From a virus, in the IMG/VR virus record IMGVR_UViG_3300042304_000395, positions 1 to 43,203 of that record: a stretch of DNA of 43,203 nucleotides. One strand, written 5' to 3'. The position numbers and the translations under genes are program-made. Below are positions 23,468 through 31,664 of the stretch, in pieces; position 1 is the first letter of the stretch, and each line of letters begins with the position of its first letter. The notes under the pieces were generated by a model. That model made no database searches, was not told where the DNA came from, and saw only the letters and a program-made list of their open reading frames with translations.

Positions 23468-24429
23468 TATTGAGTTCCTCCGTTGGCATTAGATACAGCA
23501 CCAACACCTAATTGTGAAATTATAGAATCACCAAAATCTATGGCGTTTCCTGTAGAGGCAATTGTAACGTAGTCCATCACATTGACAGATTGGTTAGAAT
23601 AACCATCTATAAAAATACCTCTAGTTGAATTTGAGGCAGCGCCTCCATAACGCCTACTAACAGTCAAGTCTCCAAAATCTGTTGCATTTCCTGTAGAGGC
23701 AATTGTAATATAGTCAATAATATTGTGACTAACGTATGATACATGTCCACCTCCAAAAAGCAACCTAGTAGAATTAGAACAAGCAGCGGTACCGGATTTG
23801 GCTATTGTTGCATCTCCAAAATCTATGGCGTTACCTGTGGAAGCAATTGTAATGTATTCAATAACATTCTTTAAACCAGTAGAATTGGTTCCAACTGCAA
23901 TTATTCCTCTAGTTTGAGATGAAGCTGATGAAGTTTCATAAGCTAATATAGTAGTATCGCCAAAATCTGTGGCGTTACCTGTTGTAGCGATTGTAACGTA
24001 ATCAATCACATTACTTTCATTATTAGACCCCTGAGAAGGTGCAAACACACCTCTTGTTGTACTGTTACAACCACCACTATGATATTCACGACCTCTAGTA
24101 AGGTCACCAAAGTCAATAGCGTTACCAGCTGTAGCAATTGTGATGTACTGAATTACATTAGAACTAAAAACTTCTCCAGAAAATAATCCTCTAGTAGTAG
24201 ATGCACATGTACCCCAATTACCCCAAGGGTTTAATAAATCACCAAAATTAGCAGAGTTAGATAGTGACGAAATATTAATATACTCACTTGTAGAAACAAG
24301 CTTATTTGCCTGTTGTCCAGCAAACACCGCTACGGACCCAGTAAGAAGTGGGGGTGGGAAAGGCCAATTACCAGAACCCTTGGCTTGATACTGAGCAGTG
24401 AGTGTCCATACACCTGAATAGCTTGGCAT
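23467..24429 (-). CDS. Six-repeat, propeller-like tail protein B (320 aa)
   Basis: Second of the tandem paralogues. I place the start at the ATG 24427-24429 (MPSYSGVWTLTAQYQAKGSG), which gives GGAGGAG at proper spacing and the TAATG overlap; an ATG seven codons upstream has no such support. Six repeats of about 45-50 residues follow: each has ...NVI(Q/D/E)Y(I/V)TIA(S/T)TGNA(I/T)DFGD... and ends CNSTTRG-like. The first repeat is atypical (YINISSLSNSANFGDLLNP). Ends SNANGGTQ. Predicted six-bladed propeller at a fibre tip. Confidence 0.82.
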   Translation of the reverse strand: MPSYSGVWTLTAQYQAKGSGNWPFPPPLLTGSVAVFAGQQANKLVSTSEYINISSLSNSANFGDLLNPWGNWGTCASTTRGLFSGEVFSSNVIQYITIATAGNAIDFGDLTRGREYHSGGCNSTTRGVFAPSQGSNNESNVIDYVTIATTGNATDFGDTTILAYETSSASSQTRGIIAVGTNSTGLKNVIEYITIASTGNAIDFGDATIAKSGTAACSNSTRLLFGGGHVSYVSHNIIDYITIASTGNATDFGDLTVSRRYGGAASNSTRGIFIDGYSNQSVNVMDYVTIASTGNAIDFGDSIISQLGVGAVSNANGGTQ

Positions 24430-25631
24430 TATTGGACTCCTCCAGAGCAATTAGAGCAGGATGTTAGGGCATTTGTTGCTCTGGTTAAATCGCCAAAATC
24501 TGTTGTATTACCTGTTGAGGATATGGTTATATATTGCAACACATTAAAACTCGTAAATGTGTTATAACTAAACCCTCCACCAAAGACTGCACGAATTTGT
24601 GAAGAACAAGCGGTAAGAAAGTTCAGAATATCCGACAAATCACCAAAATCTGTGGCGTTTCCTGTGGAAGCAATTGTGACGTATTCAATAACATTAGTAC
24701 CATTTGCTGCATTACCGTCATACCCACCGCCAAAAATGCCACGAGTAGATGAAGAACACCCAGCACCAGTAGCGGTTGGAGATGTTAATGACCCAAAATT
24801 GGTTGCGTTTCCAGCAGACGCAATAGTTACATAATCAATCGTGGTTAATCGGTTAGCACCGTTATATCCGCCAGCAAAAACTCCCCGAGTTGGTGACGAA
24901 CACGCCATTGGCCCTTCAGAAGTGTTTGTCATATCTCCAAAATCAATGGCGTTACCGACTGAAGCAATAGTTACGTAATCAATAATATTATATCTAAAGT
25001 AGGGACTATCAGTCATTACTCCACCGGCAACCAATCCTCGGGTACTGGAACTTGCCCCAGCCGAAGACTGGCGGTTCACAGTTATATCGCCAAAATCTGT
25101 GGCGTTTCCTGTAGAGGCAATTGTAATATATTGAATGACGTTTGTATTACTTCCACCAGCAAACACCCCTCTTGTTGTGGATCCAAACCCGGACTGATAA
25201 ATTTGTGATGAAAGCAAATCGCCAAAATCTGTGGCGTTACCTGTTGAGGGAATGCTTATATAATCAATAATGTTAGAACTTCCACCTGCAAAAACACCAC
25301 GGAACAATTGAGCCGGAGTAACGCTATTGCTTGCCGCACTAAACGCACTTGGCCCATACGCATTCAAAGCCCACACCTGAAAGGTGTATGCTGTGTCGTT
25401 GGTCAACCCTGTAACAGAAATCGGAGACGTTGTGTTACTTGAAATAATTTTACCGGGTGTTGATTGTAACACGTATGATGTAATAGCCGAACCGCCAACA
25501 TTAGGAGGTGCTGTAAACGGTACAGAAGCAGTTGCATCACCACTCGTAGCCGTCCCAATGGTCGGCGCACCAGGGTTTTTTAAGGGATCATAAAAGGCCG
25601 AGATAAACCCGGATGGGTATCGTTTAGACAT
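24429..25631 (-). CDS. Fibronectin III plus six-repeat, propeller-like tail protein A (400 aa)
   Basis: First of the tandem paralogues and the only one with an extra domain. Start is taken at MSKRYPSGFISAFYDPLKNP (25629-25631) because a longer reading to 25676 would overlap the upstream gene by 41 bp. Residues about 20-108 form a fibronectin type III domain (GAPTIGTATSGDATASVPFT; GGSAITSYVLQSTPG; ISVTGLTNDTAYTFQVWALN). Six repeats of about 48 residues follow (e.g. RGVFAGGSNTNVIQYITIAS then TGNATDFGD), ending CSGGVQ. Predicted: Fn3 spacer carrying a six-bladed propeller, exposed on the tail, binding a surface sugar or protein. Confidence 0.85.
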   Translation of the reverse strand: MSKRYPSGFISAFYDPLKNPGAPTIGTATSGDATASVPFTAPPNVGGSAITSYVLQSTPGKIISSNTTSPISVTGLTNDTAYTFQVWALNAYGPSAFSAASNSVTPAQLFRGVFAGGSSNIIDYISIPSTGNATDFGDLLSSQIYQSGFGSTTRGVFAGGSNTNVIQYITIASTGNATDFGDITVNRQSSAGASSSTRGLVAGGVMTDSPYFRYNIIDYVTIASVGNAIDFGDMTNTSEGPMACSSPTRGVFAGGYNGANRLTTIDYVTIASAGNATNFGSLTSPTATGAGCSSSTRGIFGGGYDGNAANGTNVIEYVTIASTGNATDFGDLSDILNFLTACSSQIRAVFGGGFSYNTFTSFNVLQYITISSTGNTTDFGDLTRATNALTSCSNCSGGVQ

Positions 25632-25635
25632 TATA

Positions 25636-26010
25636 TTAAGAAATTTCTTCCCAAGAACATAAAACGGATAAACCATTTGCTGTTCCAGATTTAATTCCTA
25701 TTGAGCGATTTTCTTCCAAGTAAAAAGCTGTAGATTTATCCGACAAAATCAAAGTTGCATCCGCTGGAACAGAAATAGTAGAAGCAATTGGAAAACCAGT
25801 TCCTGCTAAAGCTGCTTGTGAGTATATATTACAACTCACATCAACAGCAGCTGTACCATCTCTGTTTGCTACTATAATAGTATTAACTTTATAGACTTTA
25901 CCACTAGATGCTGGATTGCTTAAGAGTCCAATCTCTGATGAAGTGGAAAGAATTTGTGTGTTTGAGTTAGCATTAATTAGTGCTACGTTGACAATATTAG
26001 GTGCGGCCAT
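25636..26010 (-). CDS. Small beta-rich virion protein (124 aa), paralogue of the 106-aa protein at 32528
   Basis: MAAPNIVNVALINANSNTQI start, KVNTIIVANRDGTAAVDVSC in the middle, TISVPADATLILSDKSTAFY and a C-terminus ending SVLCSWEEIS. The layout (N-terminal strand, VYKVNTIIVAN, a GG or AD turn then LxLSDKxTAFYLEEN) is that of small phage structural proteins, and the end matches SVLEIS of the 106-residue protein. No signal peptide. It lies between a TF-type short fibre and the propeller trio, so it may be a connector, but position on the virion is not known. Confidence 0.75.
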   Translation of the reverse strand: MAAPNIVNVALINANSNTQILSTSSEIGLLSNPASSGKVYKVNTIIVANRDGTAAVDVSCNIYSQAALAGTGFPIASTISVPADATLILSDKSTAFYLEENRSIGIKSGTANGLSVLCSWEEIS

Positions 26011-26016
26011 TTATTT

Positions 26017-26517
26017 TTATCCTCCAAATACAATAGCCATTGCTATTGCCTTTCCTGTTGATGCACCTGGCGATGCAAGTTTTGCGTTTGTAATTGTTCC
26101 GTCAACAATATTATTAGCATTGATAGAAGTCAATCCTAATTTATTGCCAGTAATAGAAGCATCAACAATATTGTTTGCATTGATTGATGTAAGACCCAAC
26201 TTATCACCGGTTACTGCACCAGTAATAATCTTTATTGTTGATACAGACCCATCAGAAGGAATAGAAGCACTTGCACCTAAACCTAAGAATATAACCTCAA
26301 CGTTATTTGTTCCCAACGGAGGTGCTTCAGAGAACACAAGAGTTGAACTGCTAAGACTATATGAGTCTGTTTGTTGACGGACACCACCAACAAAGACAAT
26401 AATAGAACTTGTTGCCAATGGTGCTTCACGTAAGGTGAAGTTAACAGTTGTATTGTCACCACTAAAGGTGTCAATAGCAAATGTTGCTGAGCTGGGAGAA
26501 TTTCCGATGTAAGCCAT
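26017..26517 (-). CDS. Short tail fibre domain protein (166 aa)
   Basis: N-terminal half MAYIGNSPSSATFAIDTFSG, NTTVNFTLREAP, SIIVFVGGVRQQTDSYS and TLVFSEAPPLGTNNVEVIFL is the compact beta domain that starts many phage fibres. The second half has two near-identical LGLTSINANNIVD(A/G) repeats separated by SITGNKL and ends SPGASTGKAIAMAIVFGG. The same N-terminal domain opens the 287-residue protein at 31665. A late-promoter motif (ATAAATAG) lies 31 bp before the ATG, overlapping the preceding stop. Probably an adaptor or short fibre for the downstream propeller proteins. Confidence 0.8.
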   Translation of the reverse strand: MAYIGNSPSSATFAIDTFSGDNTTVNFTLREAPLATSSIIVFVGGVRQQTDSYSLSSSTLVFSEAPPLGTNNVEVIFLGLGASASIPSDGSVSTIKIITGAVTGDKLGLTSINANNIVDASITGNKLGLTSINANNIVDGTITNAKLASPGASTGKAIAMAIVFGG

Positions 26518-26547
26518 AATTCTTTATTTATGTTGTTGGGTTTATTC

Positions 26548-26554
26548 TATTTAT
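26548..26554 (-). promoter_or_regulatory. Late promoter motif ATAAATA
   Basis: GATAAATAGAATAAAC on the minus strand overlaps the stop of the 661-residue fibre and lies 31 bp before the 166-residue gene; the downstream bases resemble those at 20360 (TAAATAGAGTAAAC). Confidence 0.5.
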
Positions 26555-28539
26555 CATGCAATTGCAAGGAAGATGTAAGTACCGCCATTTGCATTAATGG
26601 CGGCTGGTGCGGTGGAGGATAATTCAAACCCTGCGCTGTATGGGTCAATGTAATCTGTATTGGTTACTTCAGCAACTGTACTGTTAATCAGAAGATAAGG
26701 ATCATTTCCAGAAATAATACCTCGAACAGTGTCCCAGACATACCAATCAGCAACGTCATCGGTTCTCTTAATAAGAACAAACCTAGCACCAGCTGCAAAG
26801 CCACAATCAATTGTTTGTGTTGAACCATTACCTGTGTATGAGCCTACTTTGGAAACACCAGGACAAGAGGCGAAAAGATAAACAATATATTCGTAACTAT
26901 TTCTATTTGCAGTAGTAGATGAACCAGTGGAATAAGCTATTGATGATGGTGTAGAATACCAGTTTTGAACACTACTTGCATTTGTTGTATCCAAATATAA
27001 ACCATAAGTCCATCCAAGCAACCCAATACCAACATGCCAATTGCCCGTTTGGTTACTTGACTTAGTAATAATTAATTCTGGTGTTACACCCAAATTATGA
27101 TTAATTGACCTATTTGTTGTTGCGTCTCCAACAAAAGTGAGAATACTAAAGAAACCTGGAGCTCGGCGAAGAAACCAATTTACAACCGGATCACCAGAAC
27201 TATTAAATCCAGATTGAGCTACGTCAGTTCCTACACTTATTCCATCCATGTCATACGAGGTTATCTGTTGTGTTGAACTACTAGCTCCTGAAGAAGTAAA
27301 ATTTGAGTATAGTTGAGCACTACCTCTAAGTCTTGCCATCCATGTAGTATTTAATCCAGCCGTAGCTTTAGCTCTTGCGATTACCAAATCTGGTGGAAAG
27401 CCAACTCCAGTAACTGTAGTTGCTGAGCCTGTACCTGTTCTACTAATAGTTTTGAACACACTAGTCCCAGTCGTAGGCACTTTCATCGGGCCACAGCGGA
27501 TGGCGATGTAGATGTAGGTGTAGCTGCTGCCGTTATTGATTCCGCTTGATCCGTCTGATGCTGTTGCGGTAAAGCCTGTTGATGTTAAATCAACCCAATT
27601 GGAGCTAAATTCTTGATTACTACTGTTTGGGCTCAATCGCGGATCATTGCCGCCAGTGACAATCCCACGCATATTGTCAAATATAAACCAAGCGTTAGTG
27701 CCTGTAGCTTCTTTAATAAGCAGCCATTGAGGCTCAAACCCCAAAGTCGTGGTTACTGCATCGTATGTAACCCCATTAAAAGTGCCGCCCGTATAAGACC
27801 CACACGTAATCACATTGTCTGAGCCAGTCAGACCGAAGCCACCTGCGTTATGGGCAAATAGGTAGGCAACATATGTGTTTCCGGCTTCTCCACTATCAGC
27901 GTTGACTTGTGAGTTGTTGCCAACCGTAAATGTTGTGCTTGTTGGATTAACTGTGGTAGAGTTATTTCCAAAATAGTTAGCTGCGCCACCTGTGGTTTGT
28001 GCGGCCGTACTATTAAGTTTTATGTAGTTTCCTGCTGTTAAACTTCTATGCCAAACATTCCAATCTCCCGTGTTACCACTTCTTTTTACAATTATCATAC
28101 CCGGTACAGAGCCAAGGTTATGTGACAAGTTCTGTGTAGTACCGTTTCCCGTCCATGTCACAATATCAAAGAACTTTGGTTGCTTGCGGAAGGTCCATGA
28201 AACTTCAGTTGCTCCAGATAAGTTGGTGTTTCCAGTGACGTATCCAAGAGTAAAGCCGGAAGAAGTAAAACCAGTCAAATCTGTAGAAGACGAACCATTA
28301 GTGCTGTTAGTTCGCAGTGAGTTTGAAACGCCCTGTACGGTGTTTGTTAACTCATGCGGATCCGCGCCGGCTCGGCTTTTCAGCCAAACCAACCCACCTT
28401 TACCAGACAAATCGATCCCGTTGACAATGGTCTGTGTAGCGCCATTGCCCGTGTATAGGTAAGTGCTGAACACATCTTCAATATATGTTGGCGTTGCTGC
28501 ACCACCGGCCGCATAAACATTATAAGCAGCTTTACTCAT
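26554..28539 (-). CDS. Six-repeat tail fibre protein, DUF7483-like (661 aa)
   Basis: After AATPTYIEDVFSTYLYTGNG the whole protein is six repeats of about 105 residues. Each starts with a Y-x-G-(N/D)-G-type strand, has a P-(G/E/P)-x-(I/V)-(I/V)-(I/V)-K segment, a W-x-(V/I)-(W/F/G) segment and an RG or LG, and closes with a (Y/T)-(I/V)-(Y/F)-(L/I)-A strand leading to the next (WTFRKQPKFFDIVTWTGNG; LFAHNAGGFGLTGSDNVITC; IAIRCGPMKVPTTGTSVFKT; WFLRRAPGFFSILTFVG; LFASCPGVSKVGSYTGNG). The last ends exactly at TYIFLAIA. This looks like the DUF7483-type marine phage fibre family (recalled, not searched). TAATG-coupled to the 182-residue protein. Confidence 0.8.
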   Translation of the reverse strand: MSKAAYNVYAAGGAATPTYIEDVFSTYLYTGNGATQTIVNGIDLSGKGGLVWLKSRAGADPHELTNTVQGVSNSLRTNSTNGSSSTDLTGFTSSGFTLGYVTGNTNLSGATEVSWTFRKQPKFFDIVTWTGNGTTQNLSHNLGSVPGMIIVKRSGNTGDWNVWHRSLTAGNYIKLNSTAAQTTGGAANYFGNNSTTVNPTSTTFTVGNNSQVNADSGEAGNTYVAYLFAHNAGGFGLTGSDNVITCGSYTGGTFNGVTYDAVTTTLGFEPQWLLIKEATGTNAWFIFDNMRGIVTGGNDPRLSPNSSNQEFSSNWVDLTSTGFTATASDGSSGINNGSSYTYIYIAIRCGPMKVPTTGTSVFKTISRTGTGSATTVTGVGFPPDLVIARAKATAGLNTTWMARLRGSAQLYSNFTSSGASSSTQQITSYDMDGISVGTDVAQSGFNSSGDPVVNWFLRRAPGFFSILTFVGDATTNRSINHNLGVTPELIITKSSNQTGNWHVGIGLLGWTYGLYLDTTNASSVQNWYSTPSSIAYSTGSSTTANRNSYEYIVYLFASCPGVSKVGSYTGNGSTQTIDCGFAAGARFVLIKRTDDVADWYVWDTVRGIISGNDPYLLINSTVAEVTNTDYIDPYSAGFELSSTAPAAINANGGTYIFLAIA

Positions 28540-29087
28540 TAAAATTGTCCTAGAACTGAAGTAGCGTAGTAGTTTGTTCCACCATCAATAGTGTATAGAG
28601 CAATCGTATCAACATAACCAGCAGTTGTGGATAGTGTTGGTGCTGTGTTTGATGGCCATTGAATACTAGATGGCCATGTAAGTGCATAACTTCCAGTTTG
28701 TGACAACTGAATTAAAAAACTAAATCCTGTCAGACTAGGTGGTGGGCTAGTAAAGATAACATTGGCCGCAGAGGTCACTACAGTTTTAAAAATTGTTGCA
28801 CTAGCCAAGTTGCAAGTAATGTTACCAGATGCAATAGAAACGTTAGAGAATGTTTCTTGATATGTCTGTGCTTTAACGTTGCCGCTAATATTCACATTAC
28901 CTGTAATACTGTTCAGACTTAAAGCTATGTTTGAAGCATAACTCACACGACCATCAGTTCCAACAGTAATTGTAGGAATAGAAGTAGTACCACCATAACT
29001 ACCAGCAGAAACACCAGTTACCGCTAATTGAGTGGCAGTTAAGGTACCACTTGAAATTAAATTACCACTAACTCTAGTTAAAGCCAT
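28539..29087 (-). CDS. Short tail fibre protein (182 aa)
   Basis: MALTRVSGNLISSGTLTATQ then LAVTGVSAGSYGGTTSIPTI and TVGTDGRVSYASNIALS, a fibre N-terminal segment found in many marine phages. The rest is a beta domain (FSFLIQLSQTGSYALTWPSS; IQWPSNTAPTLSTTAGYVDT) ending YYATSVLGQF. It is homologous to the C-terminal two thirds of the 287-residue protein at 31665, so one copy exists fused to the TF-type domain and one alone. Coupled to the following six-repeat fibre by TAATG, suggesting a shared assembly. Confidence 0.8.
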   Translation of the reverse strand: MALTRVSGNLISSGTLTATQLAVTGVSAGSYGGTTSIPTITVGTDGRVSYASNIALSLNSITGNVNISGNVKAQTYQETFSNVSIASGNITCNLASATIFKTVVTSAANVIFTSPPPSLTGFSFLIQLSQTGSYALTWPSSIQWPSNTAPTLSTTAGYVDTIALYTIDGGTNYYATSVLGQF

Positions 29088-29098
29088 TTTTTATTCTC

Positions 29099-29605
29099 TT
29101 ATTCTGGTTTAGTTGGCCACACAATATTGAATGGGTCAGATTGTTCTGTAACATCTCTTAATGCTTGGCGATATGTAGACCACTCTGTTGGCATTGGAGT
29201 AACTGTATCTGCGGCACGGATGGATAACCAATCTGTATCTTTCAACAAAGAATCTCTCTGTGAACGGACTTGTGTCCATCTCTCAGTATTACGTCTGGCC
29301 ATGAATGCTTCTTCATGCTGAACCTTAGTTGTTGTTACACCTTCTACTGTGGTATCTGCGAATAGGTCTACTACTTCCCAGTTTTGTACCCAATTGCCTA
29401 GGCTATCCTGCACAACTCCATTCAAACGGATTGTTTTCAATGGGTCTGTATTAGTTGGTTGTGGTGCTTGTAGAACTGGATCAATTCCAATAAACTCACA
29501 AACAGATGCATCCCATACTGCTGGGAAAGATGTGTTCCAATGTAGGCGTCTTACTTCGCCTTGACTTAAAACTTGGCCTGTTTCTCTGATTCTATAGTCT
29601 GACAT
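29099..29605 (-). CDS. Tail fibre assembly chaperone (Phage_tail_APC-like, 168 aa)
   Basis: The C-terminal third has the chaperone signature: RWTQVRSQRDSLLKDTDWLS (113-132), MPTEWSTYRQALRDVTEQ (138-155), then NIVWPTKPE at the end; this is the PF16778-type pattern (R-x-x-LLxxTDW ... W-x-x-YRQALRD ... WP-x-P). The N-terminal part (YRIRETGQVLSQGEVRRLHW) is typical of marine T4-like versions. It probably helps fold or trimerise the six-repeat fibres on each side. A late-promoter-like ATAAATA and a small 5' hairpin lie in the gap upstream, and AAGGA precedes the ATG. Confidence 0.85.
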   Translation of the reverse strand: MSDYRIRETGQVLSQGEVRRLHWNTSFPAVWDASVCEFIGIDPVLQAPQPTNTDPLKTIRLNGVVQDSLGNWVQNWEVVDLFADTTVEGVTTTKVQHEEAFMARRNTERWTQVRSQRDSLLKDTDWLSIRAADTVTPMPTEWSTYRQALRDVTEQSDPFNIVWPTKPE

Positions 29606-29627
29606 TTTTATTCCTTGATATTTGGAT

Positions 29628-29650
29628 AGTTAGATTGATATTCTCTAACT
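29628..29650 (-). promoter_or_regulatory. 5' leader hairpin before the assembly chaperone
   Basis: AGTTAGA (29650-29644) pairs with TCTAACT (29634-29628), 7 bp with a 9-nt loop. It lies between the late motif and the RBS and does not cover the RBS; it could stabilise the 5' end of the late message. Confidence 0.35.
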
Positions 29651-29654
29651 GTAT

Positions 29655-29661
29655 TATTTAT
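29655..29661 (-). promoter_or_regulatory. Late promoter motif ATAAATA
   Basis: GCATAAATAATAC on the minus strand overlaps the stop of the 667-residue fibre, 50 bp before the assembly chaperone gene. Confidence 0.45.
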
Positions 29662-31661
29662 GCGATTGCTAAAAAGATGTATGTGGCGGATGCTACATTA
29701 ATTGGGAAATTAGTAGCATCGTTGTTGACAATGAAACCTGAGTTAGCTGGATCAACAGCATCATAAGCTGTTGCTTCAGCATCTGTAGTGTTTAATTTTA
29801 AGAATGGATCGTTTCCAGAAACAATACCTCGAGCAGTATCAAATGTATACCAATCGCCTGATGAGTCTGTACGTTTAATTAAAACAAACCTAGCACCAGA
29901 AGCAAAGCCACAATCGATAGTTTGTGATGAACCATTACCTGTATATGAACCAACTTTGGAAACACCAGCGCAAGTGGCAAAAAGGTAGGCTACAAATGTC
30001 TCCCCCGTAGGATAGTTAATATCTGGATTTTGAAAATACGTTGATGTAAGCGTGTAAGTGCTTCCGGCACTTTTTGCACTTGCGTTAAAAGCAAGTTGAA
30101 AGTTAGTCCCAATTAAAGGACTGTTGATATACCATGCGCCTGTAGTGCTTCTAACTTTTGCAATAATTAGTTCTGGCGCTACGGTTAAATTATGTGGGAT
30201 TTGAGGGTTCCCTGCGTAATTTCCAGTATAGCAAACCTCATCAAAGAAGCCGGGAGCACGTTTTAAGTTGTACATAACAAAAGAAGTACCAGTCTCATTT
30301 AAGCCTGAAAAATTGCCAGTAGTTCCAATTACTATGGCTTCCATTTTATTTGAAAAACTAACAGATGCTTGTGAAGTGCTTTCATTGCTAGTGCCTCCCG
30401 TCCATAGCTTTGCAAGTGATCCACGCAATCTATCTACAAAACTTATACTGACTGGTGCAGTTGGGTAGTTTCTACTAATAAACCAAGATAAATCAGAATA
30501 CTGTAAAGGAGATACATCAAATTCTCTATTTAGCGTGTTGGTTCCATTATAAGTTTCTGCCACAAAAACACTTGTACCAGTCGTAGGCACTTTCATCGGG
30601 CCACGGCGGATGGCTATGTAGATGTAGGTGATACTGGATACCAATACTCCACCAAACCCTGTGTTTGTGACGTATGGGCCGCCAAAGTCCGCTTCGGCCG
30701 TGCTGGTGTTTGGTGACAAATAACGACTGTTAACATAATTGACACTTGTACTATTACGAGCAGGCCATCCACGCATGGTGTCCCACACATACCAATCACT
30801 ACCCGCCTCATTGGTTGCTTTTGCAAGAACCCATTGCGGTTCATAACCAAGGTTCACAGAAAAGTTACCGCTTCCGTCTGTTGTAAACGACCCACACGTA
30901 ATCACATTGTCTGAAGCGGACGGGCCAAAGCCTCCTGCGTTGTGGGCGAATAGGTAGGCGACATAAGTGTTGCCGTTAACGTTTAGATAGTTGTTTGGGT
31001 CAGAACTTCCAAGGCTATTTAACACCCTAAAAAATCCGTTATACGACCCATCCACTGAACCCCAAGTGATTGTTTCAGAATTAACAGTTGAGGCACTAGC
31101 AGTTGAGTTAAGAATCAGGTTTTGATTTACAACTGCTAAGCTTCTATGTACCACCATCCAATTTGTTGAACCAGTGGACGTGCACTTAACCATGATGCAA
31201 CCGGGAGTGCTTCCAAGCGAATGTGTTACATCCTGATAAGTTGCGCCATTCCCCGTATAAGTCACAATATCAAAGAACTTTCGTTGCTTTCGGAATGTCC
31301 ATGAAACCTGAGTTTGCCCTGAACTATTAACTACGGTACTTGAATTTGGTCCAAGAGTGTACCCAGTTGTTGTGGCAGAGGTAATGTCATTTGAGCCTTG
31401 AAAAGCACTACCCTGACTTCCAGACGTTGTGTTGGAAATCAAATACTGGGAAGCGACGGTATCGGCAAGATAGTTGTTTTGGGCATTACTTCTGCTTTTT
31501 GTCCAAACCAATCCACCCTTAGTAGACAAATCAATACCATTGGTAATATTTTTTGTGGTGCCATTGCCTGTATAAAGGAATGCACTAAACACATCTTCAA
31601 TATAAACCGGTCTAGCAGAACCAGCTGCGCCTTGCTGCAATAATTTAGGAGTTAATGACAT
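29658..31661 (-). CDS. Six-repeat tail fibre protein, DUF7483-like (667 aa)
   Basis: Paralogue of the 661-residue protein. N-terminus LQQGAAGSARPVYIEDVFSA, then six repeats of about 105 residues, with joints WTFRKQRKFFDIVTYTGNG, LFAHNAGGFGPSASDNVITC, IAIRRGPMKVPTTGTSVF, YNLKRAPGFFDEVCYTGN, LFATCAGVSKVGSYTGNG; the last repeat ends TYIFLAIA. First, second, third and last repeats are most alike between the two proteins, while repeats 4 and 5 differ more. A 28-bp stretch is identical in both genes (27467-27494 and 30577-30604). Likely trimeric or multidomain receptor-binding fibre. Confidence 0.8.
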   Translation of the reverse strand: MSLTPKLLQQGAAGSARPVYIEDVFSAFLYTGNGTTKNITNGIDLSTKGGLVWTKSRSNAQNNYLADTVASQYLISNTTSGSQGSAFQGSNDITSATTTGYTLGPNSSTVVNSSGQTQVSWTFRKQRKFFDIVTYTGNGATYQDVTHSLGSTPGCIMVKCTSTGSTNWMVVHRSLAVVNQNLILNSTASASTVNSETITWGSVDGSYNGFFRVLNSLGSSDPNNYLNVNGNTYVAYLFAHNAGGFGPSASDNVITCGSFTTDGSGNFSVNLGYEPQWVLAKATNEAGSDWYVWDTMRGWPARNSTSVNYVNSRYLSPNTSTAEADFGGPYVTNTGFGGVLVSSITYIYIAIRRGPMKVPTTGTSVFVAETYNGTNTLNREFDVSPLQYSDLSWFISRNYPTAPVSISFVDRLRGSLAKLWTGGTSNESTSQASVSFSNKMEAIVIGTTGNFSGLNETGTSFVMYNLKRAPGFFDEVCYTGNYAGNPQIPHNLTVAPELIIAKVRSTTGAWYINSPLIGTNFQLAFNASAKSAGSTYTLTSTYFQNPDINYPTGETFVAYLFATCAGVSKVGSYTGNGSSQTIDCGFASGARFVLIKRTDSSGDWYTFDTARGIVSGNDPFLKLNTTDAEATAYDAVDPANSGFIVNNDATNFPINVASATYIFLAIA

Positions 31662-31664
31662 AGA

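Larger units (their letters stand above)
27467..30604 (-). repeat. 28-bp exact repeat shared by the two six-repeat fibres
   Basis: Positions 27467-27494 and 30577-30604 are identical and encode GPMKVPTTG at the joint between repeats 3 and 4 of the 661- and 667-residue fibres. The flanking DNA is also similar, pointing to recent exchange at this joint. Confidence 0.75.

Noticed and set aside
25632-25676. Longer N-terminus for the Fn3/propeller gene
   Set aside because: Would overlap the upstream gene and adds residues unlike the family; MSKRYPSG start fits related fibres. Similar reasoning shortens the genes at 24429, 18967 and 33350.
26556-26565. 10-bp palindrome TGCAATTGCA near a fibre stop
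   Set aside because: No loop for an RNA hairpin and inside coding sequence; likely chance.
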